Positions 52,007 through 60,053 of a stretch of DNA of 64,000 nucleotides are shown in pieces. The notes under the pieces were generated by a model. That model was given only the letters and a program-made list of their open reading frames with translations. It was not told where the DNA came from and searched no databases. Every line of letters starts with the position of its first letter. Position 1 is the stretch's first letter. The translations under genes and the position numbers were made by a program. The DNA comes from an uncultured Clostridia bacterium (GTDB lineage Bacteria > Bacillota > Clostridia > Oscillospirales > Ruminococcaceae): contig CAMNXF010000001.1 of assembly GCA_946567425.1 (NCBI GenBank), positions 62,001 through 126,000 of the forward strand. The letters run 5' to 3'.

Positions 52007-53044
52007 TTAAAGCAGACCCATATACCAGTTCAGCAGATAATTTCCCACAAGCCAGGCAGCGGCAATTCCGACCGCAAGAAATGGTCCGAAAACCATTCGT
52101 CGGGAATACTTCACCTTTTCGACAAGATCCTCCTTTATGAAGATCTTGAAACCGCCCTCACGCTCGTTCGTGATATTCTCACGCAGCGTTTGACTGAGTG
52201 CCGCCTTATCGGGCAAGCCTTTCCAGGCTTTTTCTTCGAGGAACTCCCATTCGATATCGGGATCGCCCTCGCTTATACTTCCGACAATAATATCCTCCTG
52301 ACCGTCCAGAACATATCCCACGTCACGGTCAAGCTGATTTTGATACCATTCCGTCACAAGCTCTTTGATCTTCTCGGAAACCTCCTTTTCGGCGTTTTTA
52401 TCGCGAACCTTCTTGATAACGCCGTATATAGCACCGGAGAGAATGCCGATAAAGAGCGCGATGAAAACCTTGTAGCCGAGCAGCAGCGACGCGCCGATCA
52501 TAAGCTGAAGATCGCCGCCGCCCATGCCGCCGACGAGCACAAGGATAAAGAACAGTACCGCGATAACGCCGAGAGCGATAAGCCTTTCGTACCACGGCGT
52601 CGCGGTAAATACGAAAAACGACGCAATTCCCAGCACGGCAGTCACAATACTGCACCAATAAGGGATCTCAAAATGGTCAATGTCTATCCCGCTGAGTGAA
52701 ACAAGCACGGCGAACAGCACAACGGAAAACGCAAGCTCCCATTTAAAGCCGAAGATAAGATACGCGAGACAGTAGCTCACCGCAGTCACAGCTTCGATTA
52801 TCATGTACCTCGGCGATATCTTCGCCTTGCAGTAGCGGCACTTTCCGCGCAGAAACAGCCAGCTGAATATCGGGAACATATCGTACCACGCAAGCCTGTG
52901 ACCACAGGAAAAGCAGTGCGACGGCTCGGTGATTATCGACTGCTTAAGCGGAGTTCGCAGTATAACGACGTTCAGAAAGCTGCCGATAACAGAACCAAAA
53001 ATGAACGCGAATACCGCGTATACTATGTTTAAAATAACGGGCAT
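52007..53044 (-). CDS. pilD: prepilin peptidase / N-methyltransferase PilD
   Basis: A 345-residue membrane aspartyl protease that cleaves prepilin leaders and methylates the new N-terminus. It has the N-terminal GSFLNVVILR segment, four Cys in two CxxC pairs (CFSCG, CRYCK), and both catalytic Asp motifs, GIDIDHFEIP and GGGDLQLM. About 100 residues beyond the catalytic core form a cytoplasmic domain and a final membrane helix (near 320-340), longer than usual. It is the only gene of the cluster on the minus strand and is divergent from pilB. Confidence 0.94.
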   Translation of the reverse strand: MPVILNIVYAVFAFIFGSVIGSFLNVVILRTPLKQSIITEPSHCFSCGHRLAWYDMFPIFSWLFLRGKCRYCKAKISPRYMIIEAVTAVSYCLAYLIFGFKWELAFSVVLFAVLVSLSGIDIDHFEIPYWCSIVTAVLGIASFFVFTATPWYERLIALGVIAVLFFILVLVGGMGGGDLQLMIGASLLLGYKVFIALFIGILSGAIYGVIKKVRDKNAEKEVSEKIKELVTEWYQNQLDRDVGYVLDGQEDIIVGSISEGDPDIEWEFLEEKAWKGLPDKAALSQTLRENITNEREGGFKIFIKEDLVEKVKYSRRMVFGPFLAVGIAAAWLVGNYLLNWYMGLL

Positions 53045-53179
53045 ATTACCCCTCCTTGAAATAGATTAACTCTATTTTACCACAAAAAAAAAATTATTGC
53101 AAGTAATTTAACAGCAAAGCAATATTTTTTATACAGTTCCGAGGATTCGGAAAGTTTACCCCGAAAGGAAGAATTCATA

Positions 53180-54886
53180 ATGGCGGGACCGATTAAGAAC
53201 GTACGAATTGGCGATGTACTTCTCAGTAGCGGATTTATCAGTCAGGATCAGTTGAAAGACGCGCTGGCGAAACAGCAGGGCAGCGGGAAAATGCTCGGCG
53301 AGATCGTGCTTGAAATGGGCTTGGTTTCGGAGACGCAGCTGGCTCAGGCGCTTTCGATAAACCTTAAAGTGCCTTTTGTCGATCTTTCCGCAGTCAAGGT
53401 CAACACCGAGGCAGTATCCAAGATACCTGAGGCGATCGCTAAAGAGAAAACGGTTTTTGCCTACGCAATAAACCACAACCGGCTTATGGTCGCAACGAAC
53501 GACCCCGTAAACTTTTACATCTTTGAGGATCTCAAAGTAACAACGGGAATGGAGGTCGTTCCGCAGATATCGACCAAGACCCAAATCGAAGCGGCGATCA
53601 ACAAATTCTACTCCACACAGGCGATCGACAGCACGATGTCGGAGCTGGAAAGCGAGGGCGGCGACAAGAACGACATTGCCCAGAATCTCGCTCAGGCAGA
53701 GTCGGAGGGAAGAATAGACAACGCCCCGATCGTAAAGCTGGTCAATATGATGATCGAGACCGCTTTCAGAATGCAGGTAACGGATATACATATCGAGCCT
53801 TTCAAGGACAGAACGCGTATCCGTTTCAGAATAGACGGCGAGTTGGTCGAGCAGGATATGAAAATTCCGCCCTCGTTCCACAATTCGCTTATAACACGTA
53901 TTAAAATTCTGGGCGGCATGAACATCGCCGAAAGACGAATCCCGCTTGACGGACGTTTCGGAACGCGCATCGACGGCATCAACCTCGATATGCGTGTGTC
54001 GACTATCCCTTGCGTATATGGCGAAAAGTGCGTTATCCGTCTGCTGTCGACGGCGGACGAAAAAACGCGCAAGATCACCGACCTCGGCATGACCGACTAC
54101 AACTACCAGATGTTCAAACAAATAATCCGCTGCCCGAACGGAGTTATGCTGGTTACGGGACCTACGGGTTCGGGAAAATCCACAACATTGTACGCGACGC
54201 TCGGCGAGCTTTCTCAGCCTAACGTAAACATAGTAACGGTCGAAGACCCTGTCGAGAAAAAAATCGACGGCGTAAACCAGTGCCAGATCAATGCGAAAGC
54301 GGGCATGACGTTCGCGGCAGCGCTGCGTTCTATACTGCGTCAGGATCCCGACATCATAATGGTCGGCGAGATACGCGACGGCGAGACTGCCGACATCGCG
54401 ATACGCGCGGCTATTACGGGACACTTCGTGCTCTCGACGCTGCACACGAACGACGCGGCTTCCACGATCGTTCGTCTGGTGGATATGGGCGTCGCGCCCT
54501 ACATGGTCGCTTCTTCGCTCGTCGGGATCATCGCACAGCGGCTTGTTAAGCTGCTTTGCAATTCCTGTAAGGAAACGTTCACGCTCGACGATCCCGAGGA
54601 GCTCAAGCTCATGAACAAAACCACTCCCGTGCAGATCTGCCGACCACACCCGGGCGGCTGCAGAGCTTGCCGCGGCACGGGCTACACGGGAAGAACGGCT
54701 ATCCACGAGATAATTGTCACTACGCCCAAGATAAAGGAGCTTATCTCCGCAGGCGGAACAGCCGAGGAAATCGGCGCTCTGGCGACCAAGAGCGGAACGC
54801 TGCTGTTGCGCGACAACGTAACGCAGATGGTTCTCGCGGGAAAAACCTCAATGGACGAACTTGTAAAGGCAACGTACACGGTATAA
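53180..54886 (+). CDS. pilB: type IV pilus extension ATPase PilB
   Basis: A 568-residue motor ATPase with the N-terminal MshE-type domain (IGDVLLSSGFISQDQLKDAL), Walker A GPTGSGKSTTLYATL near 325, the Asp and His boxes (GEIRDGETADIA, STLHTNDAAST), and a tetracysteine zinc motif (CNSCKETF and CRACRGTGYTGR). Length and order are standard. It is 19 bases upstream of pilT. Confidence 0.97.
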   Translation: MAGPIKNVRIGDVLLSSGFISQDQLKDALAKQQGSGKMLGEIVLEMGLVSETQLAQALSINLKVPFVDLSAVKVNTEAVSKIPEAIAKEKTVFAYAINHNRLMVATNDPVNFYIFEDLKVTTGMEVVPQISTKTQIEAAINKFYSTQAIDSTMSELESEGGDKNDIAQNLAQAESEGRIDNAPIVKLVNMMIETAFRMQVTDIHIEPFKDRTRIRFRIDGELVEQDMKIPPSFHNSLITRIKILGGMNIAERRIPLDGRFGTRIDGINLDMRVSTIPCVYGEKCVIRLLSTADEKTRKITDLGMTDYNYQMFKQIIRCPNGVMLVTGPTGSGKSTTLYATLGELSQPNVNIVTVEDPVEKKIDGVNQCQINAKAGMTFAAALRSILRQDPDIIMVGEIRDGETADIAIRAAITGHFVLSTLHTNDAASTIVRLVDMGVAPYMVASSLVGIIAQRLVKLLCNSCKETFTLDDPEELKLMNKTTPVQICRPHPGGCRACRGTGYTGRTAIHEIIVTTPKIKELISAGGTAEEIGALATKSGTLLLRDNVTQMVLAGKTSMDELVKATYTV

Positions 54887-54905
54887 AGTATAAAGGGGAA
54901 ATATA

Positions 54906-55991
54906 ATGGAACACACAAACAACATAATGGACATTAACAGAATTCTGGACGAGTCACGCGACCTCGGCTGCTCGGACTTGCATTTTACTGCGGGTCTGCC
55001 GCCCATTGTACGTCTGCATGGTTCTATCAGAAAGCTTTCGGGATACCCCGACTGCACCGAGCCCATAATCGTCAACATAATCAACCAGATAACCTCAATA
55101 AAGCACAAGTCGCAGATATCTAAAGGACTTGACACCGACTTTTCGTACACGTCGGCGACGGGCTTCCGTCACAGAGTTAACGTGTACAGACAGCGCGGTT
55201 ATCATGCCGTTGCCATTCGTCTGTTGCGCGACGATATCCCCACGCTCTCCGACCTGAACCTCCCCGCCACGCTCGGAGAATTTGCGCTTGCGCCGCGCGG
55301 ACTGGTGCTTGTAACAGGCCCTACTGGCTCGGGTAAATCGACGACCCTCGCGGCGATGATCGACCACATCAACCGCCAGAAGAACTGCCACATAATCACA
55401 GTCGAGGATCCTATCGAGTACGTTCACACGCACAAGCAGTCAATGGTAAATCAGCGCGAGATCGGACAGGACGTCGATTCGTTTGCGGGCTCGCTGCGTG
55501 CGGCTCTCCGTGAAGACCCAGACGTTATCCTCGTCGGAGAAATGCGTGACTTCGAGACTATCAACGCGGCAGTAACCGCCGCAGAAACAGGTCACCTGGT
55601 ACTTTCGACGCTGCACACCACGGGCGCGGCGGAAACTATCGACCGTATAATCGACGTTTATCCCCCGCATTCACAGGGGCAGATACGTTCGCAGCTTGCG
55701 AACTCGATCGTCGGCATCATCTCGCAGACCCTCGTTCCGACCTCGGACGGCAAGGGCAGATGCGCGGCATTGGAAATTCTCTGCGCGACGGACGCTATCT
55801 GCGCTATGATACGAGAGGGCAAGATATTCCAAGTGCCGACGGCTATCGCAACGGGAAAGAAAAACGGAATGTTCACGCTTGACCAGGACTTGGCGCGCCT
55901 TGTACGCATGGGCAAGGTGGACGACGCGGTCGCGAGAAGCCGCTGCCAGGACATCGCCGAGTACAAGCGTTATCTGGAAATGGGTGTATAA
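54906..55991 (+). CDS. pilT: type IV pilus retraction ATPase PilT
   Basis: A 361-residue retraction motor: DLHFTAGLPPIVRLHG at the start, Walker A GPTGSGKSTTLAAM, GEMRDFETI, STLHTTGAAETIDR and the retraction-type AIRNLIREGK-like segment read here as AICAMIREGK. PilT presence implies twitching motility or DNA uptake by retracting pili. Confidence 0.97.
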   Translation: MEHTNNIMDINRILDESRDLGCSDLHFTAGLPPIVRLHGSIRKLSGYPDCTEPIIVNIINQITSIKHKSQISKGLDTDFSYTSATGFRHRVNVYRQRGYHAVAIRLLRDDIPTLSDLNLPATLGEFALAPRGLVLVTGPTGSGKSTTLAAMIDHINRQKNCHIITVEDPIEYVHTHKQSMVNQREIGQDVDSFAGSLRAALREDPDVILVGEMRDFETINAAVTAAETGHLVLSTLHTTGAAETIDRIIDVYPPHSQGQIRSQLANSIVGIISQTLVPTSDGKGRCAALEILCATDAICAMIREGKIFQVPTAIATGKKNGMFTLDQDLARLVRMGKVDDAVARSRCQDIAEYKRYLEMGV

Positions 55992-56047
55992 TAAAATCAA
56001 AACAAGTTCTTACAGCTTACAACACATTTCTGCAAAGGGTGATTATC

Positions 56048-56698
56048 ATGATCAAAAAATTGCAGTCAATGAGGGCGCGCAAGGGCTTTACATTGGTGGA
56101 GCTTATTGTTGTTATCGCGATAATCGGCGTGCTTGCGGCGATACTTGTGCCGACGATGATGGGCATTGTCGTAAAGGCGCGCGTCTCCTCAGCGAACTCT
56201 ACCGCCGCGAACATACAAAAACTTGTCAACCTGTTTATGCTGCAGGCTGACGGCAACGGCGACCGTATGAGCGGCAATTCGACGGTGCTTAAAATAAGCA
56301 TAAAATCGAGCGGCAGCTCTGCGGCTGTCTGGGAGAGCACTGCCGCGGCGGCGGGTTCTTTCCCCGATTGGCGCGGCGGCACGGTAACGTGGGGCACGGG
56401 CGGCTCGTACACCGAAAACACGGACACGAAAAGCATTACAAAGGGCGAGGCTCTGCTTTGCGCGGCGCTCTGCGATGAATTTTCAAATATTCGCAGCGGC
56501 TCGATAGTCGTTGCGCTCAAAGGAAATAAGTGCACGTTTGCCGCGTTTACGACAAGCGTCAACAGCGTGCTTGACGACGCGGAATTTCCGACGCTTACCG
56601 ACGGCGAACCTCCGCAGTCGTTTGCGTGGAACAAAGAGACGGGCATTTCCGCGAGCGGTTTTATTATCGGAACTGCTCCGCAGATACCACTCGCCTGA
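56048..56698 (+). CDS. type IV pilin (first of three)
   Basis: A 216-residue prepilin with leader MIKKLQSMRARKG and the helix FTLVELIVVIAIIGVLAAIL. It begins 56 bases after pilT. Start 56048 follows AAGGGTG; a GTG at 56039 is less likely. The C-terminal 60 residues (CTFAAFTTSVNSVL..GTAPQI) resemble those of the pilin at 57121, so the two arose by duplication. Codon use is like the surrounding genes, unlike 57121. Confidence 0.92.
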   Translation: MIKKLQSMRARKGFTLVELIVVIAIIGVLAAILVPTMMGIVVKARVSSANSTAANIQKLVNLFMLQADGNGDRMSGNSTVLKISIKSSGSSAAVWESTAAAAGSFPDWRGGTVTWGTGGSYTENTDTKSITKGEALLCAALCDEFSNIRSGSIVVALKGNKCTFAAFTTSVNSVLDDAEFPTLTDGEPPQSFAWNKETGISASGFIIGTAPQIPLA

Positions 56699-56833
56699 CG
56701 CGAGGAAATGTAACTATGCGGCTTTTCATGGGTAAAGGCAAATCCGCTTTCGTGAAATTGCACAAGTTTTTTTCGATAAATGAACAATTTTTAACAAACT
56801 TGTGTCTTTTGCAAAAAAGTTTTTAAAAACCCC

Positions 56834-56862
56834 TTGCAATTTTAGGCAACTTGCGTTATAAT
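56834..56862 (+). promoter_or_regulatory. sigma-A promoter of the probable major pilin gene
   Basis: TTGCAA and TATAAT with a 17-base spacer, about 250 bases before the pilin start. Confidence 0.8.
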
Positions 56863-56869
56863 ATGAATA

Positions 56870-57110
56870 CAGTCAAACAGTAAATATCCGAAACGGAGAA
56901 AACGTTTACAAAAACGGATATGCTTGACGACAGTTCTTTTGAAAACAAAATACGTTTCTCATGATGAAGAATATCATAAGATGATCTTTTCATACTTTTT
57001 TGTCTCTCGATGTGCGGCGCTGCCGCTGCGGAGACTTCCCCGACGCGGTCGGGAGTATGTTTTCGGATATAGCCCCGCCGGGGTTATACATAAAAAATTT
57101 TTTCACAGGA
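56870..57110 (+). ncRNA. long structured leader of the major pilin mRNA
   Basis: Several hairpins can form: ATATCCG / CGGATAT (56886-56921), GTCTC..GCGGC / GCCGC..GAGAC (57001-57034) and ATAGCCCCG / CGGGGTTAT (57069-57087), the last followed by an A/T tract directly before the ribosome binding site. This looks like an attenuator or a 5' stabilising structure. It did not match the cyclic di-GMP riboswitch classes that I know. Confidence 0.5.
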
Positions 57111-57120
57111 GGTCTTTACT

Positions 57121-57828
57121 ATGATAAAGAAACTTCAGGCTCTCAGAGCCAAAAAGGGCTTTACGCTCGTTGAGTTGATCGTAGTTATCGCTATCATCGG
57201 CGTACTTGCTGCGATTCTCGTTCCCACCATGATGGGCATGGTAACCAAGTCCAGAGTTACATCTGCTGACCAGACCGCTTCTTCTTTGAGAGATACGGTT
57301 GTTACATGGATGGCTGATTTGGAAGCTAACGGCGGTGTAATCCCCACCAGTGAAACTGCTATTACAATCAGTGGTAGCGGTAGTGCTGCAAGTGGTTGGA
57401 CAATTAGTTTTGTGGGAGCTGCAGCTGGTGGCGGTGCTGGCGGCATGGTTGGTGCTTTTGTAATGTCTGAAAGTGGCACTACTGGTGGTACTAGTGCTGG
57501 TACTGGTACTGCTTTCCAGGCTGCGAATGACAGTACTGGTAACAAAGCTCGTGCAGCTCTTGCAAAGAAGTTTGCTGAAGATTACAACTTCAACAATACT
57601 ATCAATGCTGTTGTAGTAGTAGCTGACAGAAAGGTTGTTGGCGCTGCTTACTGCGATAACACTACTGTTACTACTGATGCACTCAAATCCACATTTACTG
57701 CTGCCGTTCTTCGTTCTGGCGGATATGCATGGGACGGCAAGACCGACGGTATCCACTCTTCCGGTGCTATTATCGGTACTGCTCCCAAGCTGACTATGGA
57801 GAAGGCTACTTCTTCTTCTAGTACCTAA
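57121..57828 (+). CDS. pilA: probable major type IV pilin
   Basis: A 235-residue prepilin with leader MIKKLQALRAKKG and FTLVELIVVIAIIGVLAAIL. The centre is rich in Gly, Ala, Ser and Thr. Codons are strongly biased to GCT, GGT, ACT and GAA, unlike neighbouring genes that favour GCG, GGC and GAG, the mark of very high expression. It has its own promoter, a long leader, the strong ribosome binding site AGGAGG and its own terminator. All of this fits the main structural subunit. Confidence 0.93.
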   Translation: MIKKLQALRAKKGFTLVELIVVIAIIGVLAAILVPTMMGMVTKSRVTSADQTASSLRDTVVTWMADLEANGGVIPTSETAITISGSGSAASGWTISFVGAAAGGGAGGMVGAFVMSESGTTGGTSAGTGTAFQAANDSTGNKARAALAKKFAEDYNFNNTINAVVVVADRKVVGAAYCDNTTVTTDALKSTFTAAVLRSGGYAWDGKTDGIHSSGAIIGTAPKLTMEKATSSSST

Positions 57829-57867
57829 TGGTACATTAATTGAAATCAAGCAATTGATTGACACCTA

Positions 57868-57911
57868 ACACAATATTCCTCGGCGGCTCATACCGCCGGG
57901 GAATTAGTGTT
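57868..57911 (+). terminator. terminator of the major pilin gene
   Basis: CGGCGG / CCGCCG forms a GC-rich top stem over an AACAC..ATTCC / GGAATT..GTGTT lower stem, then ATTTTAAAA. It ends the single-gene transcript. Confidence 0.87.
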
Positions 57912-57990
57912 ATTTTAAAATCAGAACTTTTGTTTGTGCGCAAGCCCCCTTTCGCAGAAACAAGATTTTTGACACTCCAAGGAGGACTTT

Positions 57991-58815
57991 ATGATACGGA
58001 AACTTCAAAGAGCGCGGGGCAAAAAGGGCTTCACCATTATCGAGCTTATCGTCGTTATCGCGATAATCGGCGTTCTTGCCGCGATAATCCTGCCCAACCT
58101 CAACAACCGCCGCGAGCGCATAAACGACGCGCGCTCGGCAGCCCGCGACTTCTACAACGCGGCACAGGCGGTTTTCACCAAGAACGCGATGTACGAAGCG
58201 CCGCTCAACCTCGCCTACAAAACCGACCCCGATCTCGCCAAGAGCCAATACATCTGGTTCTACAGCAACGCGGGAGGTAACTATCCGCGCAACGCCGATG
58301 ATCCTGCGGTTTCCGCACCCGCGGCAGACGCAAAGCCCGAGGAGGTCAAGCTGTACATAGAAGCAGTCGCTAAAAACGGCGAGATCACCAATACTTATAT
58401 GTCCTGCGACTTAACGAAGTTTTTCGGAAAAGCAACGGGAGTTGACACCGATTTCGGCAAAATATTCGCAAGCGATATCGAGACGCGCACCGAGCTGCAC
58501 GACGGGTTCTACTATATTCAAGTAAGCTATGCGCCGATAATTATTGATGCGTCTGACCGCTCCAAGGACGAGCAGGGAATGGTTAAGGTTGACTGTGTTG
58601 CGTTTATGCCGCGCGAGCTGCCCGTATGCTCGGGTGATTTCACGACGTTCACCAACGAGAACCTCTTCTTCGGCGATGATTTTGAGCTCGCCAACGGTGA
58701 CATCTGCGGAACGTTTGGCACATGGGATTCCGCGAACGGCAGCATGATGGGCTTTATGGGCACGACGCTCTTCCAGACGACGGCAGCGCCCTCGACCCCC
58801 GCCCCGACGACGTGA
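57991..58815 (+). CDS. type IV pilin-like protein (third)
   Basis: A 274-residue prepilin with leader MIRKLQRARGKKG and FTIIELIVVIAIIGVLAAII. The extracellular part begins with RSAARDFYNAAQAVFTKNAM and ends with a Thr/Pro tail. It differs from the two preceding pilins after the helix and is probably a minor component. AAGGAGG precedes the start. Its codon use is again GC-rich. Confidence 0.9.
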   Translation: MIRKLQRARGKKGFTIIELIVVIAIIGVLAAIILPNLNNRRERINDARSAARDFYNAAQAVFTKNAMYEAPLNLAYKTDPDLAKSQYIWFYSNAGGNYPRNADDPAVSAPAADAKPEEVKLYIEAVAKNGEITNTYMSCDLTKFFGKATGVDTDFGKIFASDIETRTELHDGFYYIQVSYAPIIIDASDRSKDEQGMVKVDCVAFMPRELPVCSGDFTTFTNENLFFGDDFELANGDICGTFGTWDSANGSMMGFMGTTLFQTTAAPSTPAPTT

Positions 58816-58849
58816 CGCGAAAAACGGTCGGCATTTTTTCAAAAAACAC

Positions 58850-58960
58850 TTGACAAATCTTTTTTATTGTGCTATAACAAAAATGCCAATATATATTTAC
58901 AATGTTCCATGAATTCAAAATTGTCCCCCCGACGTGCCGGTCGAGGGGACGTTTTGTTTT
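58850..58960 (+). ncRNA. candidate short transcript: consensus promoter followed by terminator
   Basis: TTGACA and TATAAC with a 17-base spacer (58850-58878) are followed after about 45 bases by a hairpin GTCCCC..CGAC / GTCG..GGGGAC (58923-58950) and GTTTTGTTTTT. A transcript of about 75 nt would result, with no coding frame. It is either a small RNA or an attenuated leader for the flagellar operon. Confidence 0.6.
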
Positions 58961-59193
58961 TGCGGTACTTCTCCGTCAAGCCACTTGCGGATCAATTCAA
59001 CAAGCAAACCCGCTTCGACGGATAAAGCAACGCTAATATGTTCTCCGTAAATCCCCCCTTTTTGGAAATGCTCGGGGTATAAGTTCGGCAACTACACTAT
59101 GCAAAAAAAATGACGTTTGTCAATAATAACGAAAACCCGCCGCGCAAACGGCGATTTTTTGTAGCGATCAACACGAAAATTATCAAATGAGGC
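58961..59193. other. gene-free spacer before flagellar promoter
   Basis: No gene was recognised in these 233 bases. There is an imperfect palindrome CCCGCCGCGCAAACGGCG near 59137. Confidence 0.5.
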
Positions 59194-59220
59194 TAAAGTT
59201 TCGGCTTTAGCTGCCGATAA
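59194..59220 (+). promoter_or_regulatory. sigma-28 (FliA/SigD) promoter of the flgM operon
   Basis: TAAA at 59194-59197 and GCCGATAA at 59213-59220 are exactly 15 bases apart, the consensus for the flagellar sigma factor. Confidence 0.95.
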
Positions 59221-59228
59221 TATATATG

Positions 59229-59245
59229 TGGGTGAATTGCGCCCA
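59229..59245 (+). other. small hairpin shared with the pilus leader
   Basis: TGGGTGAATTGCGCCCA, at the very start of the flgM mRNA, matches 15 of 17 bases of the element at 42914-42930. TGGG and CCCA pair over a 9-base loop. Confidence 0.5.
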
Positions 59246-59280
59246 TTTACGAAAAACTACCATAAAAGGAGGCAGGCACT

Positions 59281-59547
59281 ATGGAAATAAAGGGAATTAA
59301 CGGAATTATTTCCACCTACAAAACAACAAAGGCACTTACGCCCAAAAAGTCAAGTGCCGCCGTTTCCGCTAAAAATAATACCGACAGAGTTGAGTTTGGA
59401 TTTGAAAAGACACTTGCTGCCGCGAAACTCGCGATTACGCAGGAGATCAACGCCGACGCTTCTCCGAGGGAGCTTGTTGAAGCGCAGAACACGGCAGAAC
59501 AGGGCTTGGCAAGCGCCGAGATTGCAGCGTTGATTTTCATGGGGTGA
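59281..59547 (+). CDS. flgM: anti-sigma-28 factor FlgM
   Basis: An 88-residue FlgM-like protein: disordered N-terminal half, then TDRVEFGFEKTLAAAKLAI and a C-terminal helix SAEIAALIF, the region that holds sigma-28. It is first in a flgM-flgN-flgK-flgL operon read from a sigma-28 promoter, so sigma-28 would control its own inhibitor. AAAGGAGG precedes the start. Confidence 0.85.
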   Translation: MEIKGINGIISTYKTTKALTPKKSSAAVSAKNNTDRVEFGFEKTLAAAKLAITQEINADASPRELVEAQNTAEQGLASAEIAALIFMG

Positions 59548-59551
59548 AATT

Positions 59552-60034
59552 ATGGATAGAATGACCGCAAACGCAGTTGTGAAATGTCTTGAGATCGACG
59601 TCGATTTTTACAGGGAGCTTACCGTCTTCCTGATGAAAAAGCATACTAAGATACTCGCGGACGACCTCGAATGGCTTACCGATTCGCTTAACGACGAACA
59701 GGCTTTCCTTATGAAGAGCCGTTCGCTTGAGGATAAGCGAATGGAGCTTTTCAGAGGGTTGGGCATCGGCGACAGAAAGTTGAAAGAGCTTGTCGACGAA
59801 GCTCCCGACGACTACAAACCGAAAATGTCGATGCTGTATAATCAGCTTACGGAGCTGGTCGACAATATTACCGAACTGAACGCGCAAACAACCGAGGTCG
59901 TCAAGCGCAAGTTGGACAACCAAAAGGAATTCGTGGTTCGGGCGGGCATTCTCGAAAAGCCCGAGACTTACAATAAAAACGCGTCAAAGGTCGCGGGCGG
60001 TCAGTCCGCCGCGCAGGTGATACGTCAAGTATAA
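59552..60034 (+). CDS. flgN: flagellar export chaperone FlgN
   Basis: A 160-residue helical protein with long amphipathic helices (LYNQLTELVDNITELNAQT), the expected C-terminal region that binds FlgK and FlgL. It starts 4 bases after flgM and just before its two clients. Sequence conservation in this family is low; position supports the call. Confidence 0.85.
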   Translation: MDRMTANAVVKCLEIDVDFYRELTVFLMKKHTKILADDLEWLTDSLNDEQAFLMKSRSLEDKRMELFRGLGIGDRKLKELVDEAPDDYKPKMSMLYNQLTELVDNITELNAQTTEVVKRKLDNQKEFVVRAGILEKPETYNKNASKVAGGQSAAQVIRQV

Positions 60035-60053
60035 GACTTTTAGGAGGAAAATT

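Noticed and set aside
56870-57110. Cyclic di-GMP riboswitch in the pilin leader
   Set aside because: Looked for the class I and class II cores known from memory and did not find them; kept only as a structured leader.
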